From NCBI GenBank assembly GCA_004431415.1, contig QPMI01000340.1, positions 1 through 50,523 of the forward strand: 50,523 nt of DNA. The letters run 5' to 3'. Under the pieces are notes generated by a model. The model ran no database searches. It was not told the origin of the DNA and saw only the letters and a list, made by a program, of their open reading frames with translations. Of the stretch, positions 29,395 to 37,880 are shown one piece after another. Both the position numbers and the translations under genes were made by a program. The DNA is from Cyanophora paradoxa (Eukaryota > Glaucocystophyceae > Cyanophorales > Cyanophoraceae). How positions within the stretch are numbered: position 1 is the stretch's first letter; each line of letters begins with the position of its first letter.

Positions 29395-29595
29395 TGTTGC
29401 GAAGCGTAGTTCCCCTTCCTTTTCGCCGTAGCGAATGTAGCATGTACGCTAGGGATACTCCGTCCCTTGTGTAGGGGTATGTTATTCAATCATACGCGGA
29501 TATTACGCGTGTGTGCGCGTGCGTCCCGGCACGGCACTGCGCCGTGTGCGGAAGTGGCTAGAACCCATCGTATAGCTATTAGCAGCTTCTTATCA
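29395..29595 (+). repeat. Gypsy-2 5' LTR (201 bp)
   Basis: Begins TGTTGCGAAGCGTAG and ends CTTCTTATCA. It differs from the 3' LTR at four sites, all transitions, of which three are CpG here and CpA there. No TGG primer-binding site adjoins the end; the nearest TGG-starting candidate is at 29628 (TGGCAGCGGTGG). 29596-30111 is the leader, ending with a pyrimidine-rich tract. Confidence 0.95.
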
Positions 29596-30111
29596 TCGGG
29601 GCTGCCGCCGGAAGCCATTGTATTTCGTGGCAGCGGTGGAATGTTCGACGCAAAGTGTTCGACACAGCGGTCTCACAGCGTCTGCGCATCGTTCTTCTGA
29701 TTGCGTATACGCTTACAGTGCGTTCTGCAGCGATTTGCGCACTGCGACCTTTCATTGTCGATTCCGCCATTCTGCGGAGAACATAAGCTTGTTGCATCGC
29801 GATTCACTCATGGATCTCATTTTCGAAGCTCTGTGCACTCTTGGCCGGCTGGCCGAGGTCGTTTGCTTGTGATACCTCCGTTTTCCGTGGAATTCCGCGA
29901 GTTTCCGGAGTTGTCTCTTTTCTCTCCTTTTGGAATCTCTCTTTATCTCTCTTTCTTTCTTTTGGAACGATCTGAAATGCTTTCTTGAACACTGGCCTCG
30001 TCAAGCGACACTATTCGTGCTGTGTACCGTCGTAGGCTTGGGCCCTTCGCTAGGTCCTTAGTTAACGACTGTATTAATAAAGCTATCCTGCTCTCCGCAC
30101 AGGCAGGAAGG

Positions 30112-31281
30112 ATGGCCGACGAGGACAACGTTTCTGTGGACATTGACCAGGAGGACATCATGGCTGCCCAGCCTAGGGTGGACATGATTAAGCCGCTCCT
30201 GCGCAACCTTAATCTGCCCAAATTCGAGTATTCTGCTCCTTCTAGATTCCTCAAAAACGTTCGTGACGTGTTGAAGGCGATCTATGTCCTTCCCACTGCG
30301 GACACCACTCCCTACTCCACATGGACGGCTCAGGCAAAGGTTGATTTTGACTATGCTTGGCCGCATGTGCAGTTGAAACTCCAGTCTGTCTTCAACGAGG
30401 CAGCTGGGGCCCATGACTTTTCTCGAGTGGTCCTTGAATGTGACAATTGGACGACTTTTCTTAAGAAGTTCGAGGATCACTTTATGCATTCGGATGTCCA
30501 GACGGATTCTGCTCGCAATTTCTGGTCCTACACATACCAGAGTGCTTGTCTCCAGGCTGGTACTCAAGTCAATTTTGAGGACTTTGCTGTGGAGAAGATG
30601 AAGCGGGCGGAAGAAGCTGGCATTCTCGAGAAAGTTGTGGTGAAACAAATTTGGAGTGATGATCTTAAGTTGGGTGAGCTGCCTGCTGAATTGGACGACA
30701 ATAAACTTCGCTTTTTGCGTCGGCTGCGCAGTCTTTGGACCGATCGCACTTCCTCTTTTTCTTCGGTTTCTCCTTTTGGAATTGCTTCTCTTCCTTTTGG
30801 ATCGCCGAAAAACGTTTCTGGATTGAACGCTCTCACTTCGGAGCGTATTGAGTCTTTGATTGATGAGCGGGTTGAATCGAAGCTCAAACAGTTTTCTTTG
30901 AAGGTGGATGATAAGCTTGATGCACTTCGTGACGAAACTCGCCGCCAATTGAGCGAGATTCGGCACGAAGCTCGCCAGCAGTTCGATGAGTTGCTCGACG
31001 ACTCTCGTCGCACTTCTTCTATTATTTTGGATTGCATGGACCAGTTGTCTCGCCAGTTGCAGTATCGCCCTCGCGGTGATAGCTGGCGTGACCAGCCTCG
31101 TGGAAATTACAATTTTGATCGCAATCGTTCGAATGACAAATTTGGTAATTCTGGAAATGATTCTCGCAATTTTGGAAATTCTTCTTGTGGTTATCGCGGT
31201 CGCTCTGCTGAGCGCCGTGGGTCGTCGGCTGACCCTAAGGGTCGGGGCGGTTCGCAGCCCCGCCCGGCGGGAAAAGCCTAA
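30112..31281 (+). CDS. gag: Gypsy-2 Gag
   Basis: 389 residues from ATG 30112 (MADEDNVSVD). An upstream in-frame ATG at 30022 would add 30 residues. The N-terminal two-thirds has capsid-like helical character (LPKFEYSAPSRFLKNV, FLKKFEDHF). Residues about 240-310 are rich in charged heptads (ERIESLIDERVESKLKQF), likely a coiled coil. The tail is rich in R, G, N and S and ends GRGGSQPRPAGKA. There is no CCHC knuckle, unlike gypsy-3 Gag, so nucleic-acid binding may rely on the basic tail. The stop is at 31279-31281, directly downstream of a slippery heptamer. Confidence 0.88.
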   Translation: MADEDNVSVDIDQEDIMAAQPRVDMIKPLLRNLNLPKFEYSAPSRFLKNVRDVLKAIYVLPTADTTPYSTWTAQAKVDFDYAWPHVQLKLQSVFNEAAGAHDFSRVVLECDNWTTFLKKFEDHFMHSDVQTDSARNFWSYTYQSACLQAGTQVNFEDFAVEKMKRAEEAGILEKVVVKQIWSDDLKLGELPAELDDNKLRFLRRLRSLWTDRTSSFSSVSPFGIASLPFGSPKNVSGLNALTSERIESLIDERVESKLKQFSLKVDDKLDALRDETRRQLSEIRHEARQQFDELLDDSRRTSSIILDCMDQLSRQLQYRPRGDSWRDQPRGNYNFDRNRSNDKFGNSGNDSRNFGNSSCGYRGRSAERRGSSADPKGRGGSQPRPAGKA

Positions 31282-31310
31282 CCCAGCCTGTTGTTGCCCG
31301 CCAGGCTGGG
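31269..31310 (+). promoter_or_regulatory. Programmed -1 frameshift signal, gag to pol
   Basis: The heptamer G GGA AAA (31269-31275) lies in the gag frame as X XXY YYZ. Then come a 6-nt spacer containing the gag stop, and a perfect 9-bp stem CCCAGCCTG (31282-31290) / CAGGCTGGG (31302-31310) with an 11-nt loop. The -1 frame is open past the stop and encodes residues conserved with gypsy-1 (ARQAGAA, then LNEFL). Confidence 0.8.
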
Positions 31311-31619
31311 GCGGCCAAGAAACCAGCCATTTTCGGCGCAGCGAATGGACTTCGATCGTTGTTGCCTTTGATTACTCTCAATGAGTTCTTGAAGCGGCAG
31401 TCGTTGTCGGTCGCTCGCGCTTTCCCTTTCCCTTCCTTGGATGCTTCTCAATCTTCTTCTCCTATTTCTTCTTCTGGTCCCGATGTTACCCTTCAAGAGA
31501 ATGATCCCATTCTCCATGAGGTTGCTTCAGTGGAAATTCGCCCAGACATTCTGGTTTTGGTCAAGCGCATTCGCGTGAAATTAAAAATGTTTTGGATGAT
31601 TCGAAAAGTGCTAGTAGAG
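31276..31619 (+). pseudogene. Gypsy-2 pol, N-terminal segment in the -1 frame
   Basis: The frame -1 to gag reads from the frameshift site through VARQAGAAKKPAIFGAA and PLITLNEFL. It matches the gypsy-1 pol N-terminus (PLISFNEFL), then stops at 31622. The main pol frame is offset by one more base and opens at 31520. Gypsy-1 reads through this region in a single frame, so gypsy-2 carries an indel equal to a 1-bp loss (modulo 3) between about 31520 and 31620. Confidence 0.7.
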
Positions 31620-34600
31620 TAGTGGTAGTTAGTGGAAATCGTGGAAAATTGGAACAGAAATCCCTTTCGAATTTCTTTTCTGATGAGCTGCGATGGAAAC
31701 GAGATGCCCCTGCTAAAAAGCATTTTATATCATCTGCAAACAATTCGAAGCCGGTTTCCCTGAAGTTGTCTTTTGATGATAATGGCCGAGCCTCAATTGA
31801 AATTTGTTCTCTGGACTCCCAGAGCCCTCCTGCTGAGCCTGCATTCGCAGGGCCGCGTCGCTTCATGACCTCAGCTCCGGGGAGGTCAACTCTGGACGTT
31901 GTCATTCAGGGCAAACATCACAAATTCCTTCTCGACAGCGGGGCAGATGTCTCTTTCATTCTTTCTTCTACAATCTCTTCTCTTGGACTTCAAAATAAGG
32001 TGTTTAGAACTATTCACACTCCTTCTGTCAAGCTCCCGAATTCTGCATTGGTGGCTGTTCCTGGTGAGGTTCATGTGGCTGCTACTATTGGGCCCCTCAC
32101 CCGGAGTTTTCCTTTTCTTGTGGTTGATTTCCCGGGATACGCATTCGATGGCATCTTAGGCCAAGATTTCTTTTCTGATAATGGAGTCACCTATTGCAAT
32201 AAGGACGCTGACAACCGATTTGTGGTCTTCGCCAAGCACCCAGACAAGCCAGTTAAGTGTGGAATTCTCTCTTTCTTACCTGGCACCTCTACGCAGCCGA
32301 GTTCTCTGTCGCCGGAGACACCGGAATCTGACCCCTTGGACGACTCCAGCGCTCGCAGAGTGTCCAAGGAGCATGGTCATATTCTGGAGGTTGCAAGGGA
32401 GGTTAAAATTGAACCTGGTGTGCAACGGAAGGTTGAACTGCAAGTCGGAGGCAACCACTATTTGCCGGATTGTGAAGGTTTTCTTGTCAACTTCTACAAA
32501 TGGGACGACAATCAGGAGGTCCGTGTGGCAAACGGGCTTGCTGCGTGTCGTGGAGGCAAAGTATATGCTTTAGTTTCGAATTTGAGCAATCGTTTTTCTG
32601 AGAAACCAGTTGTTTTGAAGAAGGGCCGTGCAATCGCACGATTTGTCCCTGAGAAAAATCTCGAAGCTGAAGTATTTGACTTGGCTCTAAATTTGAGTTA
32701 TGATCAAGATGGGAACGGCAAGTATGTGAAGGTCGACCGGCCTGGCGAGGTTCCGTCGCCTTCGAGCTCAACATACTCTGCTCAGTACACTTGCGCAGAC
32801 TCATTGCAAGTCAACTCTGCCGATGCCAAACATGTTGACAATTCTTTCGTGGAAATCGCGCCTCCAAAACGTTCACCGGAGTCCGAGAATGCTTCGAAAA
32901 ATGTTTTTGATAGAGTAGGTCTTCCCGAGTGTTCATATCCATATGAGGAGAAGTTAGGTAGTTTTTCGCATTTGAACGCTGTTCCGATCGATCAAGCTTC
33001 GACTGTTATTTTTGATGAATTGCGGCAACGATATGGCGCCGACATTATTGATGCTCTCCGGGCCGTCGACATTGGCAGTCGGGATGATACGCCTGCGGAG
33101 CGTGCTGTTATGGCTGACTTCCTTGCACAGAACTGGGACTTGGCCAAGGCTGCGCTACCTCCGTACGACCCAAGTGCGCCTCATCCCCCGATCAAGCAAT
33201 CGATCAAGACTGGGGACGCCCGCCCCATCGCGGAGCCCCCTCGGAGGCACTCGCAGACTGAACGAGAATTAATTATCGATGAGACCAAAAAGTTGCTTTC
33301 TCGCAATCTTATTCGTCCCTCTCGCTCACCTTGGGCCGCTCCTGTGGTCCTTGTGCGCAAGAAGGATGGATCTCTTCGATTTTGCATTGATTATCGCAAA
33401 TTGAATTCAGTTACTGCGGACGACGCTTATCCTTTGCCTAGAATTGATGATGCTCTTGAAGCTTTGACTGGAGCAATTTATATTACTGGTATGGATGCCC
33501 CTGATGGCTATTGGGGAATTGAAATGGAGGAGGAGGACAAGGAGAAGACTGCTTTCCGGTCTCCCCTTGGACTTTTTGAATGGAATGTTATGCCCCAAGG
33601 CCTAGAGACGGCCCCTGCCACTTTTCAAATGATGATGAACAGCGTTCTTGGCACTTATTTATATGTATTCATTTTGGTATATTTGGACGACATATGTGTA
33701 TTTTCGAAATCCTTGAAGCAGCACCTTGCTGATCTTCAGTGGGTGTTTGATGCAATGAGACGGGCAAACATCTTCTTTAAGCCCAAGAAATCGAAGTTTT
33801 TCAAGGCTGAATTGGAGTATCTTGGATTTGTAGTTACTAGACAGGGCATCAAGCCCTCTGCCACAAAGGTGGAGGCTGTTCGCAAGTTTGCGACACCCAA
33901 ATCTGTATCAGAAGTTAGGACTTTTCTTGGAATGACTGGATATTATAGAATCTTTGTACCTCTATATGCAGTTCTTGCGGCGCCACTTTATGATCTTTGC
34001 GCCAAGAGTTCACATTTTCATTGGACTGCTCGAGAGGATCTGGCTTTTCGAAAATTAAAAGAGTTGCTTTGTTCTGCTCCCATCCTTTCGCTTCCTGATT
34101 TCTCTAAATCTTTCATTCTCAAGACTGATGCTTCTAAGACCGGAGTTGGTGCGGTCCTTTCTCAATTGGATGAATTTGGGAATGAAAAAGTTGTTTCTTT
34201 CACTTCTCACAAATTCTCATCTCCTGAGAAGAAATGGAATCGGGAAGTTGTTATTGAATATGCAGCTGAGTCCCTTTCTGATGAGCAGCAGAAGTGGACG
34301 GTCGCGGAGCAAGAGTTGTATGCAATTTGGTGGGCTGTCACCAAGAAGTTCCCTCAGTATCTCCGTGGCAAGAAGTTCATTATCAAGTCGGATCACTCGG
34401 CTCTTCAATATTTGAAATCGGCTAAGAAGTTGCCCAGTGCTCGCATCACTCGCTGGATTATGGATATGCAGGAGTTTGATTTCGAGATCCAGCACAAGCC
34501 TGGCAAATCTAATGCCGATGCGGATGCTCTTTCTCGCCTTGTGCGAGTAGCAGTTCTTTCCTTGGAAGCGATGGAGTTTTCTTCTAATTTTTCGAGCGCT

Positions 34601-35917
34601 TTCTTGGATGCGATTGAGTTGCAGTTGAGTTTGCCCCCGGCTCGAATTCGGGATGAGCAGATAAATGATGTTATTTTGGCGGATATGATCAAGTATTTTG
34701 AATCGGATATTACAATTGAACCACAAGGTGTCAACAAGGAGGCCGAACGCCAACTCAAGAGTGGCAAGTTTTCTGTGCAAGATGGCGTTCTCGTCCACAC
34801 TCGGCCTTCGGACGAACTTGTGCGTATTTGCGTACCCGATCAACTTAAATCGATTATTGTGTCTTCGGTACACCGCACGCTCGGACATCCCGGAGTCGGC
34901 CAGATGTACAATCATCTCAAGCGGCGGTACTATTGGCGGAGCATGTTCTCTGATGTCGCTACATTTGTTTCGACATGCGCCGATTGCCAACGTGTCAAGA
35001 ATTCCAAGACTGTTCAAGCGGTTCCTCAATTTGAGATTCATGCTGACCGGCCGATGCAACACTTGGAAATTGACATCGTCGGGCCTTTTCCGAAGTCGAA
35101 ACAAGGCAACAAGTATCTGATTACTATTATCGATGTTTTTACGCGTTGGTGCCATGCGGTGCCCGCGCGAACGAAGTCGGCTATGTTTGTCGTTCGGGCG
35201 TTGTTCGACCACTGGATTCCCCTGCATGGAGTCCCCGCCAAGATTTCGTCGGATCAGGGCGGCGAATTCAAGAATTTGCTTCTTAATGAACTGGAGCGTC
35301 TTTTCGGAATAAAGGCGGTCTTTTCTTCTTCTTATCATCCGCAGTCTCAAGGTGCTGTGGAAAAATTGAATGACACTTTGGTTACTCGTCTACGGTTTTA
35401 TATTGACAAAAACGCTTCAACATGGGATCTCTCTCTTCCATTTGCGCTCTTCGCAGTGCGCAATTTCGTTAATCCTACCACGGGCTACACTCCTTTCGAA
35501 ATGTTGTACGGAAGGCCTTGTACTCTTCCTGTGGACTTGCTGGCTACTCCTGAAGTTCAAGTGACAACTTCGGAGCCTACTGGTTACCCAGCCGTGTTGG
35601 CTCGGCGGTTCTCTCGCATTTATACCGATATTCAGCAAGCTAAGGAGGAATATCTTGCCAAGCAGCAGCAGCGGCCTTCTCAACCAGTTTTCATTCCTGG
35701 AGAAGTTGTTGCTGTGAAGACCCCTTCCACTCGGCGGTCTGATAAGCTTTCCCATCGTTTCACTGGACCTTGGACGGTGCTTAAAGATGTTTCTCATGGC
35801 AAGGGAGTTACTTTCTTGCTGGAGTATTCTGGGCCTAAGGAGCGTGGTTCTCCTGCTGAGGGCTCGCGTCAGATGGTTCATGCCTCTCGGCTCAAGCCTT
35901 GGAGGGACCCTGATTGA
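31520..35917 (+). CDS. pol: Gypsy-2 Pol (protease, RT, RNase H, integrase)
   Basis: Open for 1465 codons; there is no ATG at its start because it is normally entered by frameshifting. Codon positions: protease LLDSGADVSF with Asp at 31934; RT RFCIDYRKLNSVT (33379 on) and YLDD at 33680-33691; RNase H TDASKTGVGAV with Asp at 34127; integrase zinc finger His 34871 and 34886, Cys 34976 and 34985; catalytic Asp 35072, Asp 35252 and Glu 35360. The last two are separated by 35 residues, the D,D(35)E pattern. The GPY/F-like TGPWTVLKDV and a short basic end follow, with no chromodomain. All catalytic residues are intact. The only defect noted is the upstream frame offset. Confidence 0.95.
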   Translation, partial: GCFSGNSPRHSGFGQAHSREIKNVLDDSKSASRVVVVSGNRGKLEQKSLSNFFSDELRWKRDAPAKKHFISSANNSKPVSLKLSFDDNGRASIEICSLDSQSPPAEPAFAGPRRFMTSAPGRSTLDVVIQGKHHKFLLDSGADVSFILSSTISSLGLQNKVFRTIHTPSVKLPNSALVAVPGEVHVAATIGPLTRSFPFLVVDFPGYAFDGILGQDFFSDNGVTYCNKDADNRFVVFAKHPDKPVKCGILSFLPGTSTQPSSLSPETPESDPLDDSSARRVSKEHGHILEVAREVKIEPGVQRKVELQVGGNHYLPDCEGFLVNFYKWDDNQEVRVANGLAACRGGKVYALVSNLSNRFSEKPVVLKKGRAIARFVPEKNLEAEVFDLALNLSYDQDGNGKYVKVDRPGEVPSPSSSTYSAQYTCADSLQVNSADAKHVDNSFVEIAPPKRSPESENASKNVFDRVGLPECSYPYEEKLGSFSHLNAVPIDQASTVIFDELRQRYGADIIDALRAVDIGSRDDTPAERAVMADFLAQNWDLAKAALPPYDPSAPHPPIKQSIKTGDARPIAEPPRRHSQTERELIIDETKKLLSRNLIRPSRSPWAAPVVLVRKKDGSLRFCIDYRKLNSVTADDAYPLPRIDDALEALTGAIYITGMDAPDGYWGIEMEEEDKEKTAFRSPLGLFEWNVMPQGLETAPATFQMMMNSVLGTYLYVFILVYLDDICVFSKSLKQHLADLQWVFDAMRRANIFFKPKKSKFFKAELEYLGFVVTRQGIKPSATKVEAVRKFATPKSVSEVRTFLGMTGYYRIFVPLYAVLAAPLYDLCAKSSHFHWTAREDLAFRKLKELLCSAPILSLPDFSKSFILKTDASKTGVGAVLSQLDEFGNEKVVSFTSHKFSSPEKKWNREVVIEYAAESLSDEQQKWTVAEQELYAIWWAVTKKFPQYLRGKKFIIKSDHSALQYLKSAKKLPSARITRWIMDMQEFDFEIQHKPGKSNADADALSRLVRVAVLSLEAMEFSSNFSSAFLDAIELQLSLPPARIRDEQINDVILADMIKYFESDITIEPQGVNKEAERQLKSGKFSVQDGVLVHTRPSDELVRICVPDQLKSIIVSSVHRTLGHPGVGQMYNHLKRRYYWRSMFSDVATFVSTCADCQRVKNSKTVQAVPQFEIHADRPMQHLEIDIVGPFPKSKQGNKYLITIIDVFTRWCHAVPARTKSAMFVVRALFDHWIPLHGVPAKISSDQGGEFKNLLLNELERLFGIKAVFSSSYHPQSQGAVEKLNDTLVTRLRFYIDKNASTWDLSLPFALFAVRNFVNPTTGYTPFEMLYGRPCTLPVDLLATPEVQVTTSEPTGYPAVLARRFSRIYTDIQQAKEEYLAKQQQRPSQPVFIPGEVVAVKTPSTRRSDKLSHRFTGPWTVLKDVSHGKGVTFLLEYSGPKERGSPAEGSRQMVHASRLKPWRDPD

Positions 35918-35989
35918 TCTCTTTCTTTTCTTTTCCTTCCTTGGGCTTGGCCAGCGCGGACGTGGCCTTTTTCTTACTTGGAGGAGAGT

Positions 35990-36190
35990 TGTTGCGAAGC
36001 GTAGTTCCCCTTCCCTTTCGCCGTAGCGAATGTAGCATGTACGCTAGGGATACTCCGTCCCTTGTGTAGGGGTATGTTATTCAATCATACACGGATATTA
36101 CGCGTGTGTGCACGTGCGTCCCGGCACGGCACTGCACCGTGTGCGGAAGTGGCTAGAACCCATCGTATAGCTATTAGCAGCTTCTTATCA
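35990..36190 (+). repeat. Gypsy-2 3' LTR (201 bp)
   Basis: It matches the 5' LTR except for four transitions. It is preceded by the purine tract ggaggagag (35981-35988) and followed by the GGGC target duplication. 35918-35980 is a pyrimidine-rich pol-LTR spacer. Confidence 0.95.
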
Positions 36191-36386
36191 GGGCCTTTGA
36201 CTGAGTGACTTGCGGGTGGGTGGGTCATCTGCCTAAAGCTAGCGCCTTCTGCATATTCCCCCAGAGAGATTTGGGGTGCATCTTTCTTCGATTTTGTGGC
36301 TGATTGGAAACCTGGGGCCTTCGACTGAGTGACTTGCAGGTGGGTGGGTCATCTTTCTAAGGCTAGCGCCTTGTGCATATTCCCCG
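36191..36386 (+). repeat. Satellite B, about 1.6 units
   Basis: It resumes the unit interrupted by gypsy-2 and ends at catattcccc, where satellite A in reverse orientation begins. Confidence 0.93.
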
Positions 36387-36458
36387 GAATGAACCCAGAA
36401 ATCAGTCAAATCCCTAAAGAGTCTGTGGGTGTCCCACTCGGAATTTCTGAGCCTCTTC
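36387..36458 (-). repeat. Satellite A fragment bordering the second DUF5672 gene
   Basis: Diverged reverse piece from gaatgaacccagaaa to gagcctcttcc, ending only about 8 bp from the gene's stop codon. Confidence 0.8.
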
Positions 36459-36465
36459 CAACAAA

Positions 36466-37299
36466 TTAAAACGGGTCCTGGCAGAAGGACTTGATTATAG
36501 ATTGCTCTGCAGGGGATAAGTAGGCCCAGTACTTGTGGACAGCAAATGGTTTTTCGTAAAAAACTGTTTCAACAGCAAATCGCATAGCAGTTTCAGGGCT
36601 TGGGAGCCTGCAACCGAACTCTTCTGCATGGGTTTGACATATTATTCCCCACAGACAGTCTTCAGCCCCATCAATGTGTGAACCATACCTCTCATAAGCA
36701 ACATCTTCGACTTTTTTGAACCCATCCCCCAAGCTGTCGAGAATGCGCAACATCATGGACTTGTTCCGATAAGACAGCCCACCATTCCCTACACGAATAC
36801 GTCCACTTTTCCATGGTGCTCCAACAATATCATAGGAATTCCAGTTCTCGATAGAATCGACGCTTGATTCGCAGAGAAAAGAGTCAGACTGGAATATAAG
36901 AACCTTCTCGGTTTCAATGACACTCCAAAACCACACAGTTTTCAGTAAATGATTGTAAAGCGACAAAGATAACGGTTGAAACTTTTGTGGTAACGGAACG
37001 AGCTTTATTTTACCAAAACGCACATTAAGCCCGAAACTGTTTCGAAGAAAGCTTTCTTTGTCAATATCGTACATAATTACAATGCACCAATTATCAGGCA
37101 ACTTTCGAAGTATATTCGCAATGATTGAAAAAAGCTGTTTGGACACCGGCCCAAGTGTTGTTACGGCTGTTCCGCCGGAGCAATCATGCCCTTGTACGCT
37201 TCTATCAACCGAGGACTGTGGATTATTGGTGAGGGTGTGATGAAGTAAAGTGAAGAGACAAAGAGTCAAACACAACACCAGCAGTCTCAATTTTATCAT
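36466..37299 (-). CDS. DUF5672 family protein, second paralogue
   Basis: A 277-residue single-exon protein with an N-terminal signal anchor (LRLLVLCLTLCLFTLL, 4-19). Motifs match the family and the paralogue at 14750: FQSDSFLCE (136-144), VGAPW (159-163), GNGGLSYRN (171-179), EDCLW (213-217), FAVET (231-235) and HKYWAY (245-250), ending FCQDPF. EDCLW is replaced by EDACF in the first copy. A luminal glycosyltransferase-like role is inferred, not shown. The island is extremely compact: satellite A lies about 8 bp past the stop, and satellite B begins 36 bp upstream of the ATG. Any promoter must therefore lie in those 36 bp or in satellite DNA. Confidence 0.88.
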   Translation of the reverse strand: MIKLRLLVLCLTLCLFTLLHHTLTNNPQSSVDRSVQGHDCSGGTAVTTLGPVSKQLFSIIANILRKLPDNWCIVIMYDIDKESFLRNSFGLNVRFGKIKLVPLPQKFQPLSLSLYNHLLKTVWFWSVIETEKVLIFQSDSFLCESSVDSIENWNSYDIVGAPWKSGRIRVGNGGLSYRNKSMMLRILDSLGDGFKKVEDVAYERYGSHIDGAEDCLWGIICQTHAEEFGCRLPSPETAMRFAVETVFYEKPFAVHKYWAYLSPAEQSIIKSFCQDPF

Positions 37300-37335
37300 G
37301 TTTGAGACTCGTTTGGAGACTTGTTTGGGTGTTTG

Positions 37336-37880
37336 ACTTAGGCAGATGACCCACCCTCCAGCAAGTCACTCAGTCGAAGGCCCCAGGTTTCCGATGTGCC
37401 ACAAAATAGAAGAAAGAGGCACTTCAAATCTCTCTGGGGGGATATGCACAAGGCGCTAGCCTTAGGCAGATGACCCACCCACCAGCAAGTCACTCAGTCA
37501 AAGGCCCCTGGTTTCCGATCTGCCACAAAATAGAAGAAAGATGCACTTCAAATCTCTCTGGGGGAATATGCACAAGGCTCTAGCCTTAGGCAGATGACCC
37601 ACCCACCAGCAAGTCACTCAGTCGAAGGCCCCAGGTTTCCGATCTGCCACAAAATAGAAGAAAGATGCACCCCAAATTTCTCTGGGGGAATATGCACAAG
37701 GCGCTAGCCTTAGGCAGATGACCCACCCACCAGCAAGTCACTCAGTCAAAGGCCCCAGGTTTCCGATCTGCCACAAAATAGAAGAAGGATGCACCCCAAA
37801 TCTCTCTGGGGGAATATGCACAAGGCACTAGCCTTAGGAAGATGAACCCACCCACCAGCAAGTCACTCAGTCGAGGGTCA
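37336..37880 (-). repeat. Satellite B, reverse orientation (about 4.5 units)
   Basis: Units read cttaggcagatgacccaccc, agtcactcagtcgaaggccc and so on, about 122 bp apart. It is oriented opposite to the main array that follows. Confidence 0.95.

Larger units (their letters stand above)
29395..36190 (+). mobile_element. Gypsy-2: complete Ty3/gypsy LTR retrotransposon (6.8 kb)
   Basis: Two 201-bp LTRs (29395-29595 and 35990-36190) with TGTTGC...TATCA ends bracket gag and pol in the same orientation. A 4-bp target duplication GGGC flanks it (29391-29394 and 36191-36194). Removing the element and one GGGC restores the satellite B stretch cctggggcctttgactgag. A purine tract, ggaggagag, lies just before the 3' LTR. 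Domain order is gag, protease, RT, RNase H, integrase, as in Ty3/gypsy; no envelope or chromodomain was seen. One frame disruption near the start of pol probably prevents full expression. Confidence 0.95.

Noticed and set aside
29596-29640. Primer-binding site directly after the gypsy-2 5' LTR
   Set aside because: The bases after the LTR (tcggggctgccg) do not begin with TGG; the TGG at 29628 is 33 bp away, so no site is annotated.
29596-30111. Overlapping short frames in the gypsy-2 leader
   Set aside because: They lie in the untranslated leader between the 5' LTR and gag, and no two gypsy copies here support them.
30058-30966. 302-codon minus-strand frame opposite gypsy-2 gag
   Set aside because: It is antisense to gag and has no domain or conserved motif.
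31592-31594. TTG at 31592 as a pol start codon
   Set aside because: Eukaryotic elements of this type express pol by recoding, and the upstream frame with a frameshift signal explains entry better.
34217-35350. 377-codon minus-strand frame opposite gypsy-2 pol
   Set aside because: It is antisense to intact RNase H and integrase coding sequence; its openness follows from pol codon use.
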